The position numbers were made by a program, and so were the translations under genes. The notes below the pieces were generated by a model that saw nothing but the letters and a program-made list of their open reading frames with translations, was not told the DNA's origin and made no database searches. Positions 45,636-54,397 of a stretch of 64,000 nt of DNA are shown here, in pieces. The DNA is taken from positions 83,248-147,247 of the forward strand of contig JAHHQN010000003.1 of NCBI GenBank assembly GCA_020026375.1, read 5' to 3'. How positions within the stretch are numbered: the first letter of the stretch is position 1; every line of letters starts with the position of its first letter. Source of the DNA: Alistipes sp. GTDB lineage: Bacteria; Bacteroidota; Bacteroidia; Bacteroidales; Rikenellaceae.

Positions 45636-47558
45636 ATGAAATTATTTTCAAAATGGCTTCTGCTGGCCGCAGCATCGGTTGCAGTATTCGGAAGTTGTGA
45701 CGATAGCAAAGAAATCTTTATTCCTCCCGTAGAGGAGGAGGCCATCTCGGTTTCGCCCAAGACGGCCAACGTAAGCAGCCGTGGCGGCGAGGTCTATGCC
45801 ATGGTAACCAGCAGTGGTGAGTGGGAGATGACCGGCGAAGGTGACGGTTATGTGACTCCTTCTGCCACCAAGGGTAAGGACGGTGAGGTGGTTACCTTCA
45901 CCGTGAAGGCCAACGACACCGAGCTGGACAAGGTATTCAGCTACGTGTTCACTTGTGGCGAGAAGACCGCCAACTACACCATCAACCTCATGCACAAGGC
46001 TTCGGAAGAGGTTCCCGAGTTGTCGCTGACCTATGTCGGGGGTGCCAATATGTTCGAGGCTGAGGGCGGTAAGGTTTCGGTACTCGTTACCAGCTCCGAT
46101 TCTTGGACTTTGAGCGGTACATCTGATTTCGTCACTCCTTCGGCTACCGAGGGTCAGGACGGTGCAGAGGTAGAGTTCACCGTTGCAGCCAACGAGACTG
46201 TCGATGAGCGTACCGCAGAGTATGTCTTCACAATGGGTGAGTTGAAGGAGACCTTCCTCATCTCGCAGAAGGGTCACGTTGTACACCTCGAAATCCTCTC
46301 GGACAAGGACGTACACATCGACTTCCACGCCAAGGAGAAGCTCATGGTGTCGGTATCGACCGATATGCTTCCCGAGGAGCTCTCTGCCGAGATTACCACT
46401 ACCGGTGACTGGATTACCTTCAACACCACTCGTCCCATCGACGGCGGTGCAGCCCTCTATTTCGACATTCAGGAGAACACCACTATCGAGGTACGTGTTG
46501 CCGACATCGTCATCAAGGGTCAGAAGGGCGGCGAGGCTGCCATGAAGGTGACTCAGATGCCCAAGTCGGTCATCAGCGTTGAGCAGCCTTTCTACTATGC
46601 AGAGACCGAGGCTTCGAATCTGGATATTCCCGTAACTGCCAATGTCGAGTTCGATGTAACTTTCGACCAAAGTCAGACATGGGTTACCTATAACGGTTAC
46701 ACCAACGGTGCCCTCCACTTCGCCATCGAGGCACTGGGTGATACCGACCGTTCGATTGACATCACTCTCACCGAGAAGAACGTTCCCGATGGTATCCAGC
46801 CTGTGGTTACCGTAGTGAAGATCAAGCAGAACCGTTCGGCTCTCATCAGCAAGGTAGCCGATATGCGTCAGTCGCGTGCTTACTTCAAGTATCTGTCCAG
46901 CGGTCGTGTTCTCCGTGACCTGAAGAAACTGACTCTGGAGGCTCTGGTCAACATTCAGGATATGCGTCAGAATGGTGATGTTTCTACTCTGCTGGGTCGT
47001 CGTGACGACTTCCTCCTCAGCATGGGTGATGACGAAGACACCTCGATTCCCTGGAATCAGCTCGTACTGAGAACCAAATATACCACTACCACCGATGCAT
47101 CGTTGATTCTCAAGGATGTCAACCGCTGGTACCACATCGCCGTTACCTTCAACGGTTCGAAGGCCAAGTTCTACATCGACGGTAAGATGGTCTATGAGGG
47201 TGAGTGCAAGACATCCAACCGTGGTGCTTCGTTCGACAAGACCTTCGGTGGTGCAGAGTACACTCCTGTATTCTGGATTGGTTACTCTTACGATGAGACC
47301 CGCTACTTCCCCGGTTACATGTCAGAGGTTCGTATCTGGAACCGTGACCTCCAGCCCGATGAGATTCTGGCCGAGAACCACTTCTATCAGATTGAGGATC
47401 CCACCCACGCTGATGGTCTGGTAGCTTACTGGAAACTCGATGAGGGTTCGGGTAGCGCATTCAACGAGAAGGTTAAGAGAAATCACCTGGTTGTGGAGCA
47501 CCTCGAGGGAGGTTCATTCGTAGCCGGTGTGAATTGGATTGACACTCGCATTCCTTAG
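45636..47558 (+). CDS. BACON/LamG surface lipoprotein 2 (putative glycan-binding protein)
   Basis: A 640-residue paralogue of LamG-1. The lipoprotein signal is LLLAAASVAVFGSC, then DDSKE. Repeated BACON-type domains occupy about 25-400 (with VTPSATKGKDGE and VTPSATEGQDGA in successive repeats), and a LamG domain covers about 405-640 (FPGYMSEVRIWNRDLQPDEI, LVAYWKLDEG). The ATG at 45636 is chosen because it begins the signal peptide; in-frame upstream sequence crosses the hairpin and G-tract. Function is inferred to be surface glycan binding. Confidence 0.83.
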   Translation: MKLFSKWLLLAAASVAVFGSCDDSKEIFIPPVEEEAISVSPKTANVSSRGGEVYAMVTSSGEWEMTGEGDGYVTPSATKGKDGEVVTFTVKANDTELDKVFSYVFTCGEKTANYTINLMHKASEEVPELSLTYVGGANMFEAEGGKVSVLVTSSDSWTLSGTSDFVTPSATEGQDGAEVEFTVAANETVDERTAEYVFTMGELKETFLISQKGHVVHLEILSDKDVHIDFHAKEKLMVSVSTDMLPEELSAEITTTGDWITFNTTRPIDGGAALYFDIQENTTIEVRVADIVIKGQKGGEAAMKVTQMPKSVISVEQPFYYAETEASNLDIPVTANVEFDVTFDQSQTWVTYNGYTNGALHFAIEALGDTDRSIDITLTEKNVPDGIQPVVTVVKIKQNRSALISKVADMRQSRAYFKYLSSGRVLRDLKKLTLEALVNIQDMRQNGDVSTLLGRRDDFLLSMGDDEDTSIPWNQLVLRTKYTTTTDASLILKDVNRWYHIAVTFNGSKAKFYIDGKMVYEGECKTSNRGASFDKTFGGAEYTPVFWIGYSYDETRYFPGYMSEVRIWNRDLQPDEILAENHFYQIEDPTHADGLVAYWKLDEGSGSAFNEKVKRNHLVVEHLEGGSFVAGVNWIDTRIP

Positions 47559-47631
47559 TGAAACAAAACATTGAGCTGCCGCCGATTGTCGGTTTTCGGC
47601 TCGGCAGGTAGAAAATGTTGCCCAAATAGTT

Positions 47632-47682
47632 AAAGAGGGGAAGATTGACAAATTTCAGAGTCGGTCGTCTCCTCTTTTTTTT
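47632..47682 (+). terminator. Probable terminator after LamG-2
   Basis: AAAGAGG (47632-47638) pairs with CCTCTTT (47671-47677), extendable by three pairs, with a long loop and an uninterrupted T-run at the end. A separate hairpin with CTGCCG/CGGCAG arms lies just upstream (47576-47607). Confidence 0.6.
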
Positions 47683-47683
47683 G

Positions 47684-47691
47684 TAAATTTG
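47684..47691 (+). promoter_or_regulatory. Candidate -7 element for LamG-3
   Basis: TAAATTTG fits TAnnTTTG, immediately after the T-run of the preceding terminator and 61 bases before the ATG at 47753. It would give LamG-3 its own transcript. The -33 box is not convincing. Confidence 0.4.
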
Positions 47692-47752
47692 TTTAATAAT
47701 TCGTGCCTTGGCACAGATCATTCCTAAAACATTTAAAACTTAAAAACAGAAA

Positions 47753-49672
47753 ATGAAATTCTTTTCCAAGCTGATGCTTTTTGCCGCTGCTGCGCTGACC
47801 CTCGGTGTCACCGCTTGTAGCGACGATGATGATCCCGCAGTACCCGATGCGGTGGCCGTAACCCCCGACCATGCCACTGTGGGTAGCAAAGGTGGTGAAC
47901 CCAAAGTGGTGGTAACCAGCTCTTCGGAGTGGACACTCGCTGCACAGGACAACAACTATGTGACCGTTTCTGCCGACAAGGGCAAGGACGGTGATGAGGT
48001 GACCTTCACCGTGAAGGCCAACGATAAACATGAAGACCAGATTTTCAACTATGAGTTCGTATGTGGCAAGGAGAAGGCCACATTTGTATTGACTCTGACC
48101 CGCAAGGCTGCCGACGAGCTGACCTTGAACTACGCCGAGGGCGCAAACAACATCGCTTTCACAGGTGGTGAGGTGAAGGTCAATGTCGTCAGCTCCGAGG
48201 AGTGGACGATGGAGGGTAGTGCCGATTTCGTCACTGCTTCCGCCAACAAGGGCAACGATGGTGACGAGGTGACTTTCACCGTTGCCGCGAACCCCGACAC
48301 CAAGGAGCGCACCGCCGACTATACATTCGTATGCGGCGAGAAGAAGGTGGCTTTCCAAATCAAGCAGGCTGCCCTTGTCGAGCAGTTGGAGATTACCTCC
48401 GGCAAGGAGATGCGTATTGCCTCTATTGCCGAGAAGAAAATCAAGGTGATGCTCTCTACCGATGTCGATCCTCGCGCGTTGAGTGCCGATGTCGTTACGG
48501 CCAACGGTGAGTCGTGGATTACCTACCGTGCATCCATGGCCGAGGGCGAGTCGGTGGCTGCCTTCTTTGAGGTGACTGCCAACCGCGGTGAGACGGCTCG
48601 TGAGGCGGACATCACCATCAAGACCACGAACGGCACTTCGGCATCCATGAAGATGATTCAGCTGCCTGTTGCCGTGTTGAGTGTCGAGAAACTCACCTAT
48701 TTCGCTTCGGTCGATGCACAGACCCTCTCCGTACCCTACACCGCCAATGTGGAGTTCGATGTGAAGGTGAACAACGGTGACGGCTGGCTGACCTTCCAAA
48801 ATAAGGAGGGCGGCAAGCTCAATTTTGCAGTCGAGGCACTCACCGGTGAGGCTCGCAGCTGCACCGTGGTGCTCACCGAGCAGAATCCTCCCGTCAATGC
48901 CGAGGCGGCAACCACCTCGTTCACCATCAGCTAGAAGCCCCAGGGACTCATCAATCATGTGGCAGATATGCGTCAGTCGCGTACCTATTTCAAGACTATC
49001 CGCAACGGTGGTCCGCTGATGTTCTTCAACAGTCTGACTTTCGAGGCACTGGTCAATATTCAGGAGGAGCGTCTGCCGGGTTCTATTTCTACCATTATGG
49101 GTGTCGAGAATCACTTCCTGCTGCGTATGGGTGACAACGGTCTCCCTTTCAACCAGTTGCAGCTGGCAACCATGAACGGCAAGGTGACCTCTCCCGAGAT
49201 GCGCCTGCCCGAGCTGAACCGCTGGTACCACATCGCCGTGACCTATGAGGCAGAGCGTGTGAAGGTCTATATCGACGGTAGGTTGGTTTACGATGACGCC
49301 GCACAGTTCTGGGGCATGAACTTCGCCCGTCCTTTCAACGGTACAGAGAATGACAAGTCGCGTGCCTTCTGGATTGGTTACTCCTACAATTCGGAGCGTT
49401 GCTTCCCCGGTTATATGTCGGAGGTACGTATCTGGAAACGCGCCCTCACTGCCGAGGAAATCAACGCCGAGAACCACTTCTATCAGGTTGATCCCAAGTC
49501 GGAGAAGTTGTCGGGTTACTGGAAGCTCGATGGCACGGAGGGCAGTCTGGTCAAGGACTACTCGCCCTCGGGCAACGACATGGTGGGAGAAATCAACGTT
49601 CACCACAACACCGCTGACAACAGCCACATCGGTGATGAGGGTATGCACTGGATTGAGATGAACCTGCCCTAA
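47753..49672 (+). pseudogene. BACON/LamG surface lipoprotein 3, interrupted by an in-frame TAG
   Basis: Two open stretches (47753-48934, 393 residues; and from ATG 48959 to 49672, 237 residues) lie in one frame and together encode a full-length paralogue of LamG-1 (about 639 residues). The first part has the lipoprotein signal (AAALTLGVTAC then SDDDD) and the BACON repeats; the second is the LamG domain (FPGYMSEVRIWKRALTAEEI, LSGYWKLDG). The only break is TAG at 48932-48934. The context FTIS-stop-KPQGLI aligns with FNINQKPAGLI in LamG-4 and FTLTQKGASLI in LamG-1, so it replaces a conserved Gln, a single C-to-T change from CAG. It could be a true nonsense mutation, a sequencing error or amber suppression. 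Otherwise the gene is intact. Confidence 0.85.
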
Positions 49673-49699
49673 CGGATTTACCGCTATTGTGATTTTAAG

Positions 49700-49729
49700 G
49701 GTCGCACCTTCGGGTGCGGCCTTTTTTTT
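49700..49729 (+). terminator. Intrinsic terminator after LamG-3
   Basis: Nine-base arms 49700-49708 and 49713-49721 (one T-G pair) around TTCG, followed by T8. It resembles the terminator after LamG-1. Confidence 0.92.
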
Positions 49730-49946
49730 GTGCGCCATGGGAGGAGGGGAGGGCGTGCTCGCTCCCTTTTTTCTGCATCTTCCCGACACCACTCCTCCGT
49801 TCCCTTGTTATAAACTCCGCCCTCCTTTGCCGTTCCCCACTCCCTCCGCCACTTTCCCCCTCCGCTCTTTCCCTTTTCCGTCACACCGACTCCCCACGCG
49901 GTGCGCGGCTGCTCTCTGGAAAGTGGGGTAGGCGTACCCCAACAAA

Positions 49947-49972
49947 ACAGCCGAACCTCGCGGCTCGGCTGT
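49947..49972. other. Hairpin related to the 50244-50275 terminator
   Basis: Perfect eight-base arms ACAGCCGA/TCGGCTGT with a ten-base loop. Arms and loop closely match the hairpin at 50250-50275. A short T4 run follows on the minus strand, so it may be a second minus-strand terminator. Confidence 0.6.
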
Positions 49973-50243
49973 GCCTTCAAAATATCCCGTATAACGGTCT
50001 CGGTATGCAGTGGGGTAATGTGTCATCGTGGAGATGCAACGGCTCCAAACAGCCTCAAATAGGGCTGGATTCGGGGCGTGCGGAGAACGGGGAATATCCT
50101 GCGCGGTGAACATCTGCAAATTGGTCTGTTGAACGGGAAAATCGGTGGCGGAATTGGAGCCTTCTCATATCGGGACAGTAAAATCGGAGTGTCATAACGC
50201 GGAAATCGGCATATCGCGCCGGACTCCCCTATGGCAGGGGTAC

Positions 50244-50275
50244 AAAAAAACAGCCGGACCTTGCGGCCCGGCTGT
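50244..50275 (-). terminator. Intrinsic terminator after LamG-4
   Basis: Perfect eight-base arms ACAGCCGG/CCGGCTGT (50250-50257 and 50268-50275) with a ten-base loop, followed on the minus strand by a T-run (50249-50244). It ends the minus-strand PUL operon. Confidence 0.85.
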
Positions 50276-50307
50276 CGTTATTGGGTTTTCCGTATGACGG
50301 ACAGAAA

Positions 50308-52239
50308 TTAACCGATGTTAACTTCTACCCAGTTCATACCCGGCTCACCACTGTGTGTGTCGTTGTTATTGTGGTGTCGAACATTGATCTCACCCTCCAT
50401 GTTGTTACCCGAAGGCGAGTAGTCCTTGACGACGTAACCCGAACCGTCGTCGAGTTTCCAGTAACCTATCAGACCCTCAGAGTTGGGATCAACCTGATAG
50501 AAGTGGTTCTTGGCGTTGATCTCCTCTTTGCTCAATTCGCGATTCCACAGACGCATCTCAGACATGTAACCGGGGAAGTAGCGGTTAGAGTCGTAAGAAT
50601 ATCCAATCCAGAAAGCACGGTTCCATTGGCCTTCACTGCCGTAGTATGCAACGGCGAAGTTGGTGGTGCGGTAATATCTCTCTGCTGTAAGTTTAAGCTC
50701 TCCATCAATGTACAACTTGGCTGACTTGGTTTCGTAGTTGTAAGTGAAGGCGATGTGATACCAGCGGTTCAATTCGCTGAGCTGAGACTCTGTACCGGTT
50801 ACGCTCGTTTCGTTTTGTGCAGTAACCTGAAGCTGATTCCAGGGAAGGTTTGCATCACCCATGCGGAGTAGGGCAGTACCCTCGATACCCATGATAGTAG
50901 ATAGATTACCTCTTTCGCGAGCCTCCTGAATGTTTACCAAAGCCTCCATTGACCATGAAGACACATAGAGAGGCTGACTGTTGGGTATTGAAGAGAAGTG
51001 GGTACGCGACCGGCGCATATCGGCTGCACAACTGATAAGACCTGCGGGCTTCTGGTTGATGTTGAACACCACGACAACAGCCTTTACATTTTCTGCAGGG
51101 TTCTTCTCGGTCAGAGTTACAGTACATGTACGAGGAGTCTCGTTCTCCAAAGGTTTCACGTCGAACTTGATTACGTTCTCTGCTACGCTGTTGAAAGTGA
51201 ACCAACCGTTACCCTCTGCGCTAACCTTTACGTCAAACTCTACGTTTGCAGTTACGGGAACCTCATAAGAAGTAGCGTCCTTCTTCACCGAGTAGCTCTT
51301 CGACTGAACGCTCAAGATAACCTTGGGCATCTGAATGAGTGTGAAGACTGCCGATGCACCCTTGGTACCCTTGAAAGTGATGACTGCGGTACGAGTCGCT
51401 GTGGTTCTGTTCTCCTGAATATCGAGCATTGCGTTAACGCCGTCGGTTCCGGGAAGAGCACCCTTGAACTTCACCCATGTAGCCTCGGCAGGAATCTCTG
51501 CAGTCAGCTCACGGTTCGATACGTTGGTCTTGACAGCTACCTGATACTTGTTGTTGGCATTGTAGCTCAACTTAGCTTCAGCCTTTGCCAACTCGATAGT
51601 CTCAACATATGCAGCCTGCTTGATTTCGAAATCTACGACCTTCTCGCCGTTCTTGAACTGAAACTTGGCAGCACGCTCGGCGTCGGTGTCATTGGCCTTG
51701 ACTGTGAATACTACCTCGTCACCATCAGTACCCTGAATTGCCGAAGGAGTTACGAAATCTGAAGTACCCTCCAGAGTCCATGCGTTGTTGCTGACAACGA
51801 TAACCTTCACCTCACCACCGGTGTAAGCCACATTGTTGCTACCCTCTGCGAAGTCGATGGTCAGTTCGTCCAATGCTTTGCGGAGCAGGGTGATGGTGTA
51901 GTTGGCGGTCTTCTGACCGTTCTTGAATGTGTAGGTGAATACCTGATCCTCGTGCTTGTCGTTGGGGTTAACGGCGAAAGTTACCACTTCACCGTCCTTA
52001 CCTGTGGTAGCCGAAGGAGTTACGTATGCACTCTCACCCGAGAGAGTCCACTCACCGTTGCTGGTGACCATTACCGACGCCTTACCACCCTTGCTGCTTA
52101 CGCTGGCGGATTCGGGATTTACTGAAACATAATCGCCGAATTCGGGTTCGGGATAAATAATTGTATCGTCATCGCTACAGCTTCCGAAGAATGACAGAGA
52201 GGCTGCGGCTAAGAGGAATAACTTTGAAAACTTGATCAT
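50308..52239 (-). CDS. BACON/LamG surface lipoprotein 4 (putative glycan-binding protein)
   Basis: A 643-residue paralogue of LamG-1 to 3, on the opposite strand. The lipoprotein signal (FLLAAASLSFFGSC then SDDD) is followed by BACON-type repeats (about 30-405) and a LamG domain (about 410-643; FPGYMSEMRLWNRELSKEEI, LIGYWKLDDG). The segment NINQKPAGLI retains the Gln lost in LamG-3. It is the last gene of the minus-strand SusCD operon, 120 bases after GH18-D, with a strong hairpin in that gap. Confidence 0.83.
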   Translation of the reverse strand: MIKFSKLFLLAAASLSFFGSCSDDDTIIYPEPEFGDYVSVNPESASVSSKGGKASVMVTSNGEWTLSGESAYVTPSATTGKDGEVVTFAVNPNDKHEDQVFTYTFKNGQKTANYTITLLRKALDELTIDFAEGSNNVAYTGGEVKVIVVSNNAWTLEGTSDFVTPSAIQGTDGDEVVFTVKANDTDAERAAKFQFKNGEKVVDFEIKQAAYVETIELAKAEAKLSYNANNKYQVAVKTNVSNRELTAEIPAEATWVKFKGALPGTDGVNAMLDIQENRTTATRTAVITFKGTKGASAVFTLIQMPKVILSVQSKSYSVKKDATSYEVPVTANVEFDVKVSAEGNGWFTFNSVAENVIKFDVKPLENETPRTCTVTLTEKNPAENVKAVVVVFNINQKPAGLISCAADMRRSRTHFSSIPNSQPLYVSSWSMEALVNIQEARERGNLSTIMGIEGTALLRMGDANLPWNQLQVTAQNETSVTGTESQLSELNRWYHIAFTYNYETKSAKLYIDGELKLTAERYYRTTNFAVAYYGSEGQWNRAFWIGYSYDSNRYFPGYMSEMRLWNRELSKEEINAKNHFYQVDPNSEGLIGYWKLDDGSGYVVKDYSPSGNNMEGEINVRHHNNNDTHSGEPGMNWVEVNIG

Positions 52240-52303
52240 TTCCTTTTAGAATTTAGTTTTAATAGTTGATGTGGATAGTTCCCACGTTTTTGTTGGTTGT
52301 TGA

Positions 52304-52349
52304 CAGTCGGGCGACATCCGACACACGGTGGTGTCGGAATGCCCGATTG
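52304..52349 (-). other. Two-tier intercistronic hairpin between GH18-D and LamG-4
   Basis: The outer nine-base stem (52304-52312 with 52341-52349, one G-U) encloses a perfect eight-base inner stem TCCGACAC/GTGTCGGA (52317-52324 with 52331-52338) with a six-base loop. No T-tract follows on the minus strand. Confidence 0.75.
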
Positions 52350-52359
52350 TTGGTTTCAT

Positions 52360-54312
52360 TTACTGTACGGGGTGCGGAGTAGGATCGTACGAACCCTCGC
52401 TAATCTTGTTATAGACGTGCTTAATGGGTTGGAGCTTCTGGTTGTAGCAACCTTGGGACACATTGTCGAACTGGTTGAACGAGTGAGCGCGGTTGCTGCG
52501 AATCGAACCGGTACCCGAAGGATCGTAGGCGAACCACATGATCCAACCGTAGCCCTGGTCCATGAAACCTTTGGCTCTACTTGCGGATATACTGTTGCCA
52601 AAGTTCAACTGAATCGAAGTACCTGCGCAACGATCGAGCGACATGCCTGTAACAGGAGCTGCGGACTGATTGTAGTCGGCGCATACGTTGTCGATGAACG
52701 AGCCGGGCTCGTGAGTTACACCGTCGACAGTTACCGAAGGCATGTAGCTCTGAATGTAACCTAAGTAGTAGAGGTGCATCCAAGTCTCCCAAGGTACTTT
52801 TTCGGTCATGGCCTTCTTGGTCTCGTAGCACAGGCGTGCGGCCTGTCGTGCCGAAGGAGTTGTAAACCAAATTCCGGAACCGCCGTAGCTTGAGTACTCG
52901 TCATCGAAGCCGAAACCATCAAGCTTGTAGTCGAGACAAACCTGTGCAAGGTGCTCACCAAACTTCTGGCAACCATAGTCCGAAAGACCTGCCAAACCTG
53001 CCTGGTCGTGGTTACCGAGGATGTCCAAGAGAACCTTGATACCCTTCTTACGCAGGGGCTGGAGATATACGTCAGACTCATCGAGCAGTGCGTGTACGTT
53101 GGGGTTGGCGTTCATGTAAACCTCCTCACTCTCAGAATCCCAGTTGATGTTACCGGCGAAGAGAACCACGGCGTCGAAGAAAGGCTGACCGTCCTCGAGT
53201 AGAACTTCAAGGGCATTCAGGGGGTTACAGTCGTTCACCTCGAAGTAGCAGATATTGCGGAGTTTCTTCGAGCTGGCCTTCGATACGAAGAAGTTGGCGT
53301 AGGTAGCCTCCTTGTTTACGGTGACATTTGCGCTCTGCGAAGTAGCCTTTACAGGAACCATGTAGTTGGTTACGTAAGCAATCTCGGCGCCGGGAGTCAA
53401 AGTAACGTTGATGTTAGCCGAAGTCTCACCTGCATTGATGGTCAAAACACCGTCATTCTCTACCGAGAACAATTTCACGGGGAATGTCTCGAACTCGGTG
53501 TTGTTCATCAGGTTGTACTCCATAACGTGGGGAGCATCGAACGAGAACTTAACAGATACGTTGGTCGAAGTGGCCTTGTCCAACTCTACGGTAACGACCT
53601 TGACAACGGGCTCGGTAGCATCGTGTGCGAACTTGATGGGAGCCTTGTCGGTAACCTTCACGGTAGCTACGACGGACTCACCTGTTACGGCACCGGCCTT
53701 CTGCGATACGGCAATCTTCACTACCGCGTCGCTCTCCGAAGTCTTGAATACGATCTCACCGTTACGCTCGTCACCTGCGTTGTCCTTTGCATTAACGCTC
53801 AGCTTGTTCTCAGCCTTGGTAGCGTCAATCCAGTCGGGAGCGGTGAACGACCAATCCTTGGCAGTGGTGGTAACGGTCAGCTCAACAGCCTTGTTACCTT
53901 TAGCCTCGAATGTAATGGCGTCTGAAGGAGTAACTGAAAGAACAGTTTCGCCCTCCTCGGCAATCTCCTGCAACACGTCAATCTTGACGGGAGTTGCATT
54001 ACCGGCCTTGATGATGATACGACCCGGACGGGGTGCATCGGTAGTATTTGCTTCTGCATTTACTTTCAAAGTGGCTCCATCCTGCTTTGCGAGAATCCAA
54101 TCTGTCTTCTCTACACTCCAAGTTTCAGCGTCAGTCTCTACATTGAGAACGACATCTTCGTTACCCGATGCTTTCAGCGTGATTGCGGTTTTGGGAGAAA
54201 CCTTCAGTGTGTGGTGCTTTTCGATTATCTCGCCATCGTCACAAGATACAAATGCACTTGCGGCCAATGAGAGCAAACCGGCAAAAACACAAAAAATAGA
54301 ACTTTTTTTCAT
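52360..54312 (-). CDS. GH18 endo-beta-N-acetylglucosaminidase-like surface lipoprotein, copy D
   Basis: A 650-residue paralogue of copies A-C (signal LLSLAASAFVSC then DDGE). Two BACON domains (about 35-205), DUF1735-like domain (about 210-345), GH18 barrel with catalytic strand DGFGFDDE at 465-472 and E472 as acid/base. It is the copy linked to SusC and SusD, so it is the best positional counterpart of BT3987 and perhaps the ancestral one. It lies 85 bases after the DUF1735-like/LamG gene. Confidence 0.9.
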   Translation of the reverse strand: MKKSSIFCVFAGLLSLAASAFVSCDDGEIIEKHHTLKVSPKTAITLKASGNEDVVLNVETDAETWSVEKTDWILAKQDGATLKVNAEANTTDAPRPGRIIIKAGNATPVKIDVLQEIAEEGETVLSVTPSDAITFEAKGNKAVELTVTTTAKDWSFTAPDWIDATKAENKLSVNAKDNAGDERNGEIVFKTSESDAVVKIAVSQKAGAVTGESVVATVKVTDKAPIKFAHDATEPVVKVVTVELDKATSTNVSVKFSFDAPHVMEYNLMNNTEFETFPVKLFSVENDGVLTINAGETSANINVTLTPGAEIAYVTNYMVPVKATSQSANVTVNKEATYANFFVSKASSKKLRNICYFEVNDCNPLNALEVLLEDGQPFFDAVVLFAGNINWDSESEEVYMNANPNVHALLDESDVYLQPLRKKGIKVLLDILGNHDQAGLAGLSDYGCQKFGEHLAQVCLDYKLDGFGFDDEYSSYGGSGIWFTTPSARQAARLCYETKKAMTEKVPWETWMHLYYLGYIQSYMPSVTVDGVTHEPGSFIDNVCADYNQSAAPVTGMSLDRCAGTSIQLNFGNSISASRAKGFMDQGYGWIMWFAYDPSGTGSIRSNRAHSFNQFDNVSQGCYNQKLQPIKHVYNKISEGSYDPTPHPVQ

Positions 54313-54397
54313 GTTTGATGTTGAAATTTTAATAGGTTAGTTAATAAATGAATGTATTAGAATTTTAGTCTAATTCAATGGTGAGGTTGTGCGAAGA

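Larger units (their letters stand above)
49673..50307. other. 635-bp non-coding gap between the convergent PUL arms
   Basis: No credible gene; short open frames on both strands have biased, low-complexity composition. It contains a plus-strand terminator (49700-49729), a hairpin (49947-49972) and a minus-strand terminator (50244-50275). The two latter share nearly the same sequence. I recognise nothing in the 270 bases between them. Confidence 0.6.

Noticed and set aside
36868..49672. Tandem similar genes considered as a phage or adhesin cassette
   Set aside because: GH18 catalytic strands, LamG domains, lipoprotein signals and linked SusCD, FecR and sigma genes fit a glycan-use locus. There are no integrase, capsid or tail genes.
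47693..49792. Minus-strand open frame of 699 codons opposite LamG-3
   Set aside because: Antisense shadow of a Bacteroidetes gene with strong codon bias. Similar antisense frames lie opposite the other GH18 and LamG genes, and none has a signal peptide or a recognisable domain.
49808..50119. Possible small protein on the minus strand in the gap between the PUL arms
   Set aside because: No homology or signal that I recognise, and it crosses the hairpin at 49947-49972; composition looks random.
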